Below are positions 1-8,869 of a stretch of 64,000 bases of DNA, piece by piece; positions within the stretch are counted from its first letter, which is position 1; every line of letters starts with the position of its first letter. The notes under the pieces were generated by a model. That model was not told where the DNA came from. It was given only the letters and a program-made list of their open reading frames with translations, and did no database searches. The stretch comes from DATFVA01 sp963832715 (GTDB lineage Bacteria; Bacteroidota; Ignavibacteria; Ignavibacteriales; Ignavibacteriaceae), in the NCBI GenBank assembly GCA_963832715.1, contig CAWHVB010000001.1:124001-188000 (forward strand). The letters run 5' to 3'. The position numbers and the translations under genes were made by a program.

Positions 1-1279
1 GCCAGGTTGTTGTCTCTCGAAGGATATGCCATTGATACAGCAGGGACCGGTTCCGAAGGATTAAGCCTGTTCAAAATAGAAGAGCATCCGATAGTAATAA
101 CCGATGTCAGATTACCTGATGTTAACGGTATAGAGCTTATTTCGGAAATTAAAAGTATAAACCCCAAAACCGAGATAATTGTTTTAACTGCCTACGGCAC
201 GATTGAAGACGGCGTTATGGCTATAAAAAAAGGCGCTTTCGATTATATTGCCAAGGGAGATGAAGATAATAAGATACTGCCGGTTGTAAAGAACGCAATA
301 GAAAAAGCCTCTCTTCACAGGCGAATAGAAAACCTGGAAAAGCGGGTAAGCCAGAAATTCAGTTTCGATAATATAATGGGAAGTTCTCCATCAATAATTA
401 AAGCTATTGATGTATCAAAAAGAGTTGCAGGTACCGATACACCTGTCCTGTTAATGGGTGAGACCGGTACAGGCAAGGAAATTTTTGCCCAGTCAATCCA
501 TTATGAAGGCGGAAGGAAGACGCAGCCTTTCATCGCAGTTAATTGCAGCGCTTTCTCGAAGGAGCTTCTGGAATCCGAGATGTTCGGTTACGCTGCAGGA
601 GCCTTTACCGGTGCCAATAAAAATAAAAAAGGATTATTTGAAGAAGCAGACAAAGGGACATTATTCCTTGATGAAATAGGAGAACTTGATGTTTCCCTGC
701 AGGCAAAATTACTCCGGGCAATCGAAACAAACAGCTTCATTAAACCGGGTTCCACTAAACCGACAACCGTTGATGTCAGAATTATTGCTGCAACAAACAG
801 AAACCTTGAGGAGGAAATTAAAAAGGGTAATTTCAGGGATGACCTCTATTACAGGATCAGTGTAGTCAGGATAGAAATTCCTCCACTCAGAGAAAGAAAA
901 GAAGATATCAGGGAGTTCACTGATTACTTCATCGGACTTCTTTTCCAGGAAGCTGAATAAGAATATAAGCAATGTCTCCGAAGATTTTTATTCTATGCTT
1001 ATTAGTTACCCATTCCCGGGAAATATACGCGAGTTGAAGAACATCATCGAAAGGGCGATAATATTATCAGACGGACAGCTCCAGGTCAGTCTTTTACCTG
1101 ATGATATTTCAGCTTTAACCCGTAAAAACGATTCTGCCGAAAGCCTCGTAAATGTAGAAAGAGAACATATTCTGAAAATTCTTAAAGCAGCCGGCGGCAA
1201 CAAAACCAAATCGGCCGAAATACTTGGGATAGGTTTAACCACCCTTTACAGAAAACTTCAATCTTATGGACTCGACTGA
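1..1279 (+). CDS. NtrC-family sigma-54-dependent response regulator (5' partial, one frame break)
   Basis: The frame is open at base 1, so the first residues of the receiver domain lie outside the window. The receiver has its phospho-acceptor Asp in the ITDVRLPD context. It is followed by a sigma-54 AAA+ domain with Walker A GETGTGKE, the sigma-54 contact loop GAFTGA and Walker B TLFLDEIGEL, then a C-terminal Fis-type helix-turn-helix (KSAEILGIGLTTLYRKL). The frame breaks near 945-952, in a short T run; removing one T joins FIGLL to SRKLNKNISN and on to the conserved YPFPGNIREL. The family activates sigma-54 promoters from upstream sites when phosphorylated. Its tail overlaps the convergent DUF4118 gene by 16 bp. 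Because it sits beside Trk genes and the trk and kdp promoters share upstream sites, I infer a role in potassium control; the target is not shown. Confidence 0.9.
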
Positions 1280-2073
1280 ATTCTTATCTTTTCAATAAAA
1301 GGCATTATTTCCGCTATAAACGACTTCAAAAACTTCATTTCATCTTTATCTTTCCTGATTTCATCATTGAGTTTTATTCCGATCGTACATATTACTATTC
1401 CTGCATTGTCAATAACCGGGTAATAATAAGCATCTGCATTCCCTACAAGTTCAGTGGTATTCCCTGCCGGAGATTTTAACCGGTATGCTGCTGATGCCGC
1501 AAGCCATTCCATCTCATCGGTGTTGAAACTCGCTGACGGGAGAGCTGACCTTGATAACTGTGAACCGTCTTTGTTCAGGAAAACGATAGTTTCAAGATGG
1601 AATACTTTCTCAATATTCTTTACAGCTCTCTCAAGCACTTCATCCGTATCTTTTGACGCAGATAATTCTTTTACAAAGTTGTATAATGACACCCACCGAT
1701 GTTCCACCTTCTTAAGGTCATAACGGTAGGTATTTACCCTTGCAGCGAGAACTCCGTTTGTTACGGCTACTATAAAAAACATCAGAAGCATCATAACGTC
1801 TTCCGGCTTTGCGATATGCATTGTAAAATGAGGCGGTATGAAATAATAGTCCCACCCCAGTGCGCTTATTACAGCCGATAATATTATCGGTCCCCTGCTG
1901 AAATTAAAAATAGGCAGCATAAATATTACAAGCAGCAGGATCATTGAAACTGTTTCATAGCCTATGATATCCTGAACCGTATAAAGCAGTATGATAAATA
2001 AAAACAATATGACTGTTGAGAAGAAGTATTGTTTTCCTGTACTTATTCTATCCCGTGCAATAAAGTTTTTCAT
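1264..2073 (-). CDS. DUF4118-GAF membrane protein (KdpD central part without kinase)
   Basis: About 270 residues. The first half has four hydrophobic segments in the DUF4118 arrangement that anchors KdpD in the membrane; the second half resembles a GAF domain. It then stops, with no HisKA or ATPase domain. I chose the ATG at 2073 (MKNFIARDRI); a TTG at 2148 would add 25 residues but is less convincing. In classical KdpD, DUF4118 and GAF lie between the N-terminal Usp part and the kinase; here they form a free-standing protein beside trkH, transcribed divergently from it. It could sense turgor or potassium and act on the histidine kinase at 4660-5958, but that is inference. The identification as DUF4118 is good; the GAF call is moderate. 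Confidence 0.8.
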   Translation of the reverse strand: MKNFIARDRISTGKQYFFSTVILFLFIILLYTVQDIIGYETVSMILLLVIFMLPIFNFSRGPIILSAVISALGWDYYFIPPHFTMHIAKPEDVMMLLMFFIVAVTNGVLAARVNTYRYDLKKVEHRWVSLYNFVKELSASKDTDEVLERAVKNIEKVFHLETIVFLNKDGSQLSRSALPSASFNTDEMEWLAASAAYRLKSPAGNTTELVGNADAYYYPVIDNAGIVICTIGIKLNDEIRKDKDEMKFLKSFIAEIMPFIEKIRIQSSP

Positions 2074-2161
2074 ATCGATTGCCTCGGCATTTTTATATAA
2101 TTTAGAATACAAAACCTGTACCTGTGATAAAATCAATTCAATCCACAATTAATTAAAAGGA

Positions 2162-2199
2162 ACCCTTCCATTTTGAAAATCAACCCCGCCATTATGAAC
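2162..2199 (+). promoter_or_regulatory. Tandem upstream site shared with kdp
   Basis: Two copies of a 17-bp motif lie exactly 21 bp apart: ACCCTTCCATTTTGAAA at 2162-2178 and the weaker ACCCCGCCATTATGAAC at 2183-2199. The first copy is identical to bases 34853-34869 (other strand) upstream of the kdp operon, where a second half-matching copy also lies 21 bp away. The spacing equals two DNA turns. It sits about 100 bp upstream of the likely trkH transcription start, as enhancer sites of sigma-54 activators do. Confidence 0.65.
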
Positions 2200-2264
2200 G
2201 AGTGCTTATTCCTGCATTAGATTGGATACATCATTAATCAGCTGTTTTTATGCTTCCCCGGGTA

Positions 2265-2279
2265 TGGTATGTTCCTTGA
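2265..2279 (+). promoter_or_regulatory. trkH: Sigma-54-like -24/-12 element upstream of trkH
   Basis: TGGTAT, five bases, then TTGAA. The GG doublet and the -12 G are spaced correctly (GG, 10 bp, GA), but the -12 element has GA where the consensus has GC, so the match is imperfect. It lies 82 bp downstream of the second upstream site (2183) and 44 bp before the chosen trkH ATG. The same distances are found upstream of kdp. Confidence 0.4.
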
Positions 2280-2308
2280 ACAATAGATTTGAACAATATA
2301 ATTCAAAA

Positions 2309-3657
2309 ATGCAACTGACGAGCTGGTTTTACAGGAATATTTCGCCTCTGAGAATCTTAGTACTGGGATTTCTTTTCATAACGCTGATCGGGACAGTGTT
2401 ACTAATGCTCCCTGAATCCAGCGTTAACGGAACCTCACAGTCGTTTATCGATGCCCTTTTTACAGCTGTTTCCGGTGTTTCAACCACCGGTTTAGTGGTT
2501 GTTGATACAGGGAGCTACTACACTCTTTTCGGGCAATGGGTGATACTGATACTAATACAGGTAGGAGGGCTGGGTTACATGGTATTTATTGTTCTTGTAT
2601 TCCTGACCAGGAAAAAAGAAATATCACTGCACGGCAGAAAAGTTTTGAGAGAATCCCTGGGGCGGCCCTTAAAAATTGATATGAATCGGTTCACCATGAT
2701 TGTATTCGCCTTTACTTTTATCATTGAGATCTGCGGAACTGCAGGGATGTATATTTACTGGATTCATTTTTTTACTCCCGCCCGGGCCCTTTATGTCAGT
2801 TTTTTTCACTCCGTATCCGGATTTTGTACGGCAGGATTCGGCTTGTTCAGCGATAGTATTACAAAATACGGACACAGCCTGTATCTTAATATAATAATCG
2901 ACATTGTTTGTATTACCGGGGCCGCGGGATTCTTCGTCCTGTATGATATATATGAAAATATTGTTAAAAAAATAAAGAAGATTACTCCTACTGCACTGTC
3001 GCTTCATAGTAAAATCGTATTGACCGCGACTGCACTCCTGATAGCTGCAGGTACCATCCTGGTATTCTTTTTCCAGGCTCCGGAGTATACGGCATCAACA
3101 GGATCCAAAATTATCGATGCTTCGTTCCAGGCGATTTCAGCCTCTACAACAACAGGTTTCAACACCATTGACATAGGGACTATGACGGGTTCCAGTCTCC
3201 TGATTATAATAATCCTGATGTTCATCGGAGCCTCTCCCGGCAGTACCGGCGGCGGAATAAAAACAACTTCATTTTCCGTTATAATGAAGAATTTTTATAG
3301 TGTTCTTCGCGGAGTAAAGGACACAGTTCTTTTAAAAGAAAAGTTAGTAGCGATATTATTTCAAACGTTACAGTTCTGACAGGAATCAGTTTACTATGGA
3401 TAACTATTGTTGTAGTTGTACTCAGCAGCACGGAAGATGCGTCATTTATCAGGATACTGTTTGAGACAGTTTCAGCTTTCGGAACAGTGGGACTTTCAAC
3501 CGGGATAACTTCCGGACTTTCTATATCCGGAAAACTCCTGATTACCCTGACCATGTTCCTTGGTAGGGTTGGTCCCCTGGCATTGGGTTTTTCTCTGCTT
3601 AAAGGTACAGTTACGAACGGCTACAGTTATCCCGAAGAAGAAATATTAATCGGTTAA
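2309..3657 (+). CDS. trkH: TrkH/KtrB-family potassium uptake channel subunit (one frame break)
   Basis: Integral membrane subunit of a Trk/Ktr potassium uptake system. Four pore-loop signatures appear in order: SGVSTTGL, SGFCTAGFG, SASTTTGFN and, after the frame break, SAFGTVGLST. Each is a selectivity-filter loop of the four M1-P-M2 repeats. The frame breaks near 3335-3345; adding one A to an A run restores a continuous protein ending at 3657 (EEEILIG). The start is uncertain: I prefer the ATG at 2309 (MQLTSWFYRN), which fits family length, but in-frame starts exist upstream. trkA follows 12 bp later behind a good Shine-Dalgarno, so the two are co-transcribed. Confidence 0.92.
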
Positions 3658-3669
3658 AAAGGAGATAAA

Positions 3670-4320
3670 GTGAAACAATTTGTAGTGATAGGGCTCGGCA
3701 ATTTCGGATTCAATGTTGCCAGAGCGCTTGCTGAGAAAAACAACCAGGTTCTCGCGATCGACATAAGCAGTGAAAGGATTGATGAAATCAAAGATTATGT
3801 ATCAGATGCGGTTATAGCTGATGTAAAGAATGTGAAAGTTCTTAATGAATTTATAACTAAATCAGTCGATGCTGTGATCATCAGTATCGGTCAGAGTATG
3901 GAAGCGAGCATCCTTGTAACCCATTATCTTAAAGAACGTAAAGTTAAAAGGATAATAGTAAAAGCAATAAATGAAAATCACGCCAAAATACTTGAGTTGA
4001 TGGGAGCCGATGAAATTATCCTTCCCGAAAAAGATACAGCCTGTGCGCTTGCCCGGAAATTATCTTCGGCCAACCTGCTAGAGCATATACCTTTAACATC
4101 TGAGTTCAGCATTGTTGAGATCGCTTCCCCCGAAGATTTTATAGGTAAATCCCTGAAGCAGATAAAGCTGCGGTCGCGGTTTAACTTGCTGGTGATTGCA
4201 GTTAAGGATGTATTGCAGGGTAAATTTTTTCTGATGCCTGAAGCTGATTTCATACTTATGCCCGACTGCCTGCTGGTAATAATGGGGCGTCAGGAAGATA
4301 TAGAAAATTTTAAATTATAG
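3670..4320 (+). CDS. trkA: TrkA/KtrA potassium channel regulatory subunit
   Basis: 216 residues: an N-terminal RCK/Rossmann domain with the nucleotide-binding GLGNFG motif near residue 8 and an acidic residue at the end of the second strand (LAIDIS), then a C-terminal RCK_C domain from about residue 135. The length suits the short KtrA type rather than the doubled E. coli TrkA. It forms the cytoplasmic gating ring for TrkH, binding ATP/ADP or NAD(H). The start is GTG, supported by GGAG at 3661-3664. It follows trkH directly and precedes the small protein at 4330 by 9 bp. Confidence 0.92.
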   Translation: MKQFVVIGLGNFGFNVARALAEKNNQVLAIDISSERIDEIKDYVSDAVIADVKNVKVLNEFITKSVDAVIISIGQSMEASILVTHYLKERKVKRIIVKAINENHAKILELMGADEIILPEKDTACALARKLSSANLLEHIPLTSEFSIVEIASPEDFIGKSLKQIKLRSRFNLLVIAVKDVLQGKFFLMPEADFILMPDCLLVIMGRQEDIENFKL

Positions 4321-4329
4321 GAGGATCAT

Positions 4330-4644
4330 ATGCCGGCTTCTCACATCGATTTAAAGACAGATCTTCTTTTAGAAAACCTCGCCCGCCGTTTTGAAATTGA
4401 TGAAACCTTTGTGGATATTTCGGATACCGGTTCGGGGGATGGCAGAAATAAATACCGGTGCGAACTTAAATTTATAACTACCGGAAATAGTCTGAAGAAA
4501 TTTCATCTGAGTGTTTATACTTTTTATTTTGAAACTCAGGATGAACAAGGATTCTGGTATGAGGATATTTATTACAGTTATGACGAGATTAATAATTTCC
4601 TTGATCGTCTGGAAAGACAGCTTAAGGAACCCGATAATAAATAA
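4330..4644 (+). CDS. Small soluble protein of unknown function in the Trk operon
   Basis: 104 residues, no signal peptide or membrane segment, acidic, rich in aromatic residues in the middle (YTFYFETQDEQGFWYEDIYY). A strong Shine-Dalgarno (GGAGG) sits just before the ATG and overlaps the trkA stop region, so it is surely translated with trkA. I do not recognise the family. Its position between trkA and the histidine kinase suggests a role in regulating potassium uptake, but nothing in the sequence shows how. Confidence 0.8.
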   Translation: MPASHIDLKTDLLLENLARRFEIDETFVDISDTGSGDGRNKYRCELKFITTGNSLKKFHLSVYTFYFETQDEQGFWYEDIYYSYDEINNFLDRLERQLKEPDNK

Positions 4645-4659
4645 CCGCTCAAAGGCTAT

Positions 4660-5958
4660 ATGAACAATGTCAGAAGCAGGATTTTTTCCGGAGTTATCTT
4701 CTTATTAATCATCATTATTGTCCTGAGTGCTTCCGCCGTAATTTTTATAAACCAGCTTGCCAAAAGCTCACGCGGAACGATAACCGACAATTACCGCACA
4801 ATTGACTATACAACCAATATGCTTGCGTCGCTTGATGAGATGTTCAATACCTTCCTTGAACTGAAGGCGGGTAATTCACAGATATCCGATTCACCGATGT
4901 TGGTCGATTTTGACAGGGCTAAAGAGAGTTTTGAGTCCAGTTTCAGGCATGAATCAGCTAACATAACTGAAAGCGGCGAGTCAGATCTGGTAGATAGCTT
5001 AAGGATCTCATACGATGCATTTCTCGATGGAATTAAAACTAACAGAATTAATCCCATTAAATCCGGACAAGCATTAAAGAAATCCTACACGGAAACAAAA
5101 AAAATCATAATGGAAATCTATTCTCTGAATATGTCCTCCATACTGATAAAGAATTCCGAAATGGAAGGAAAAGCACGCGAAATCATAATTTATGCTGTAA
5201 TTGCAGGGGGGATAAGCGTTGTGATCACATTGTTTTTTATTCTGACTTTTCCTTCCAGGGTTGTAAAACCGCTTGAAGATCGCGACGCTGCAAAAACCAA
5301 TCTTTTATCAAATGTTTCTCATGAAATGAAAACCCCCATCTCCTCTATAAACCTTACTATAAAGCTTCTTGAAGACCGCCGAATTGGTGAATTAAACAAG
5401 GAACAAACAGGACTTCTCCAGACAATTAAGGATCAGAGCAACAGGCTGAGTAAAGTAATAAATGAGATCCTGAATTTCTCACAGATAGAAACGGGCAATA
5501 TCAGGATGAACATTTCAGAAACCCGTCCCGAGGATATCATCGATTATGCGGCTACCGCATTAATCATGCTCCTCTCGGAAAAAAACATCCGTCTCGAAAC
5601 TAAAATTGAGGACAATCTGCCGTCAATAAAAGCGGATATTGAGAAAACGGTATGGGTTCTCGTCAATCTGCTTAATAATGCCATTCGCTATTCTGCCAAT
5701 GGAGGTAAAATTATATTGTCGGCCGGATTAGCAGATGATACACTCCGCTTTTCTGTAAAGGACTATGGAACCGGCATCCTTCCGGAAGACCAGGAAAAAC
5801 TATTCAGCCGATTCAGTCAGTTGGGAAAAAAATCAGAACGCGGGTGGGGACTCGGTTTAGCAATATCTAAAGAATTTGTTCAGGCTCAGGGCGGCTCTAT
5901 TTATGTTAACAGCATTCCCGGCGAAGGCAGTGAGTTCAGCTTTTATCTTCCGCTCTGA
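4660..5958 (+). CDS. Membrane sensor histidine kinase lacking HAMP and PAS
   Basis: 432 residues: a transmembrane segment at about 8-31, an extracytoplasmic region of about 140 residues, a second membrane segment at about 174-197, then almost at once the dimerisation/phosphoacceptor domain (His221 in SNVSHEMKTP) and a HATPase domain with NNAIRYS (N box), DYGTGI (G1) and GWGLGLAI (G2). It is a close paralogue of the kinase at 26442-28286 but lacks the roughly 180 residues of HAMP and PAS found there: VVKPLE runs straight into DRDAAKTNLLS. It is last in the Trk operon, 15 bp after the small protein. A potassium-related signal and the regulator at 1-1279 as partner are inferred. Confidence 0.88.
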   Translation: MNNVRSRIFSGVIFLLIIIIVLSASAVIFINQLAKSSRGTITDNYRTIDYTTNMLASLDEMFNTFLELKAGNSQISDSPMLVDFDRAKESFESSFRHESANITESGESDLVDSLRISYDAFLDGIKTNRINPIKSGQALKKSYTETKKIIMEIYSLNMSSILIKNSEMEGKAREIIIYAVIAGGISVVITLFFILTFPSRVVKPLEDRDAAKTNLLSNVSHEMKTPISSINLTIKLLEDRRIGELNKEQTGLLQTIKDQSNRLSKVINEILNFSQIETGNIRMNISETRPEDIIDYAATALIMLLSEKNIRLETKIEDNLPSIKADIEKTVWVLVNLLNNAIRYSANGGKIILSAGLADDTLRFSVKDYGTGILPEDQEKLFSRFSQLGKKSERGWGLGLAISKEFVQAQGGSIYVNSIPGEGSEFSFYLPL

Positions 5959-6147
5959 TCATATATCCCACAAAGCAGAGACGGAACGTTGACCAAAAAA
6001 TATTGTCAGTTGATAATATTTTTGTGTAAGCATCTGTACGGATGCAATATATTGAGGGTTAGAAGGATGGCAATACCGGAATCCGGGAAATCAACCGGTG
6101 GTGATAAATGGGAAGCCGCTTATTGCTTTATACCTATGGGGTACACT

Positions 6148-7008
6148 TCAGCGCCACGAGGCAGCGTAATCATGCGCGTATTTTCTGAATGTAACCGGAG
6201 CCCTGTGAATCAAAGACAAAATATCATCAAATACGGGAGCGCAGCATCCCTGGCGTACTCTTTTATAAAAATCCGACCACCTCTCTATCAGCTCCTGCGG
6301 GACACCTGCTCCGGCTAATGCTGCACGCGCCGTCTCGTCGCTCAGAGCGATATAATTGATTTTCTTTTTTGCTTCTTCTGATATGATTTCAACCGCTTCG
6401 GAATGATCAAGCGACTCGCCGCCGGTAAGGGTATATGCTCTTCCGGTATGCCTGTCGTTCATCAAAACTTCCCTGCCTGCCTCAGCTATATCTCTTACAT
6501 CAATAAAGGATATCTTCGCGTCGGCAGCCGGAAGATGCAGTGTCCCGGTAGATTGTATGTCAGCGTACATAGGTCCCGAATCGAAATTCTGCATAAACCA
6601 GTTGGGACGAAGATGAGTGAAAGGTATTCCCGAGTCTTCTATATACTTTTCCAGTTTCCTCAGCATAAAATCCTCATCATCTTCAACGCCCATAGCCGTA
6701 AGGTCTGCAATTCGGCGTACATTATTTTTCCGGGCTTCGTCAATAAGCGGCTTAGCTGCAAGGTCTGAATGGTTATCACCCGGACGCACCATAAGAAATA
6801 TTTTGTCGATTCCCTTAACGGCCGGGGCAAATGTTTCCGGTCTATCATAATCGAACTGAACAATTTCAACAGCATCCCCAAACTTTTTGTATGCACTGGA
6901 AGGATTCCGGACGGCAGCGCGTACTTTTTCTCCGGTCCTTACCAATTTGCTCACCAGCTCCAAACCAATTCTGCCGCTGGCACAGGTTACCAGTATCTTA
7001 TTTGACAT
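6148..7008 (-). CDS. NmrA-like NAD(P)-binding oxidoreductase
   Basis: 286 residues. The N-terminus has a Rossmann dinucleotide site of the atypical SDR/NmrA type (TCASGRIG, normally TGATGxxG). Later segments match the NmrA/QorB-like group (HLRPNWFMQNF, FIDVRDIAEAG, YTLTGGE). Members bind NAD(P) and act as quinone or nucleoside-sugar-type reductases or as redox sensors; the substrate cannot be read here. It stands alone, with 247 bp to the next gene, which is on the same strand. Confidence 0.82.
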   Translation of the reverse strand: MSNKILVTCASGRIGLELVSKLVRTGEKVRAAVRNPSSAYKKFGDAVEIVQFDYDRPETFAPAVKGIDKIFLMVRPGDNHSDLAAKPLIDEARKNNVRRIADLTAMGVEDDEDFMLRKLEKYIEDSGIPFTHLRPNWFMQNFDSGPMYADIQSTGTLHLPAADAKISFIDVRDIAEAGREVLMNDRHTGRAYTLTGGESLDHSEAVEIISEEAKKKINYIALSDETARAALAGAGVPQELIERWSDFYKRVRQGCCAPVFDDILSLIHRAPVTFRKYAHDYAASWR

Positions 7009-7255
7009 TTACTCTCCTGAAGTTTTTGAATTCAATATTATTCAGCTTAGCCTGAATATCTGAACCCCGGCTGCCGGGGTTTCTAAAACTCTCGTTAATA
7101 ACCAATTCTATTACTGTTATCTTTCAGCCATTAATGTTGTTTTCAATCCAGGTCTAAATTTCCATAAAAACCGTTTCAAAGTTTGCAAAACGCTCGTTTT
7201 CATAAAAATTATTTATTGCGTCTTCAGACATTAAACTGAGGCAAGTGATGGTTGT

Positions 7256-8201
7256 TTAATCTCCGACGGTTATCACTACATTTCCTTTTTTATGTCCTTT
7301 GTCAACATACCTATGAGCTTCTACTATTTCTTCAATCGGATAGCTTCGGTCAATCACAGTTCTCAGCTTTCCCGCTTCACAGAGTTCCTTAATAAAATTG
7401 AGATCTTCGACTTTTAATTTGATATTGCCCGACATAGAAAGAACATTCAGGTAGTGTCCTGACCCGGAGAGTGATATTTTGCGTTTTGAAGAAGGGATCT
7501 TACCCACAGCATCATAAATAACGTCGTAAATCTGACCATTTTGTGTAAAATCTTCCTGCGTATAATCGATAACTTCATCCGCGCCCAGAGATTTTACCAA
7601 TTCCAGGTTGGAAGTACTGCATACAGCTGTAACCTCTGCCCCATAAGTATTTGGCAATCTGAATTGCATAAGTACCAACGCTGCCGGAAGCACCAAATAT
7701 TAATACTTTCTGCCCTTTCCTGATATTTGCTTTTCTAAGATGAATCAGTGCGGTTATTCCACCATTAGAAACAGGTGCGGCTTCTTCGTGTGTCATATTA
7801 ACCGGTTTTATTGCCAGGATTCCGTTTTCGCGTATGCAGCAGTACTGCGCATACGCACCAAACCTGAATTCCGTTGATGCAAAAACAGGATCGTTTACAT
7901 TAAACCGCCTGACATCCTTCCCGACTGCTTCAATTTCTCCGGAGAGTTCCATACCGAGTATTTTTTTTCTTGGTCTTTTTAAGCCAACAATTAACCGCAT
8001 AACAGGTTTGAAGAAAAAATCTTTAACCGGACCTAGTCCGGGTTCAAAGCGCCGGATCTTGGTGTCCCCTATATGCACTGTTGTTGCATTTATTTTAATC
8101 AATACTTCATCATCTTCGGGCAAAGGTTTGGCAACATCCGCCATCTTCAATACTTCAGGCGGTCCGTAATTTGTACAAATAACCGCTTTCATTGTTTCCA
8201 T
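7256..8201 (-). CDS. MDR-family NAD(P)-dependent alcohol dehydrogenase / quinone oxidoreductase (one frame break)
   Basis: About 315 residues of the medium-chain dehydrogenase/reductase superfamily: a GroES-like catalytic domain first, then a Rossmann domain with FGASGSVGTYAIQIAK and later GADEVIDY. The cysteines and histidines of zinc-dependent members are absent at the usual places, so a zinc-free quinone oxidoreductase-like enzyme is likelier. The frame breaks near 7643-7649; dropping one T gives a smooth join (AKYYGAEVTAVCS). Start ATG at 8201. A single-gene unit. Confidence 0.85.
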
Positions 8202-8869
8202 TATTTTATTCTCCCCGATTAATTATTCTAATAGAACACAAAATCATCATAGTGATTAAGCTGCTTTTCAATACCGATTAAGAATTTCAACACTTCTGCA
8301 ATTATCCGGCAGACTGGATTGAATGGCTGCTGTGCTGCCGAAACTCAATAATAACAAATAAGGCAATGATTGTAATAATTTGAAAAGCGGAAAGGAGCTT
8401 TATTTTTTTCACAACACCTGATTAAGCTGCTGCTGAAAAACTTTTTTAATTACATGTATTAAATTAGGTAAACTTTTAATAGGAAAACAAAAGTTCCTCC
8501 CATCGTGCACTTCCGGAAAAACTAATGAGGATAGGTAAAATAAGTGACAAGAATGTCACCTCCCGTTAATTTATTATTTGTTCAACAGTAAAGTGAAGAA
8601 TTGACTACTATAAAGTCAAAAAATGAAAGATAATTATTCATTCTGAAGAATTGCTGCCGGTTCCGATATTCTCCGGAACGAAATATCAACTAAATGAATT
8701 AATTCCTATTTCATCCTTTTGGACTATTTTTATGTCTCCCCGATTTTTCTATTATTGATTACAACATTGCGGCAAAAACAGGAACTGCTGATCAACTGAA
8801 CTATTCAATAAAGGTATGAATCGTTAAGGAAAATTGTGATTTATACAGAAACATAAACCATATATTGAG
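8202..8869. other. Intergenic region upstream of kaiC
   Basis: 667 bp without a convincing gene. It holds two short perfect inverted repeats, GTGACA-AGAA-TGTCAC (8544-8559) and GTTCCG-N8-CGGAAC (8660-8679), which could be regulator sites or transcript hairpins for the kaiC gene downstream. No tRNA or known riboswitch fold was seen. Confidence 0.5.

Noticed and set aside
2073..2148. Longer DUF4118 protein from a TTG start at 2148
   Set aside because: The added 25 residues have no family match and the start codon is weak; the ATG at 2073 gives the expected N-terminus before the first helix.
5989..6318. Open frame on the plus strand after the trk kinase
   Set aside because: Its second half is antisense to the clear NmrA-like gene, the protein has no family features, and no Shine-Dalgarno precedes it.
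8202..8869. Possible riboswitch or small RNA before kaiC
   Set aside because: Only two short inverted repeats are seen; no known aptamer core and no terminator/anti-terminator pair.
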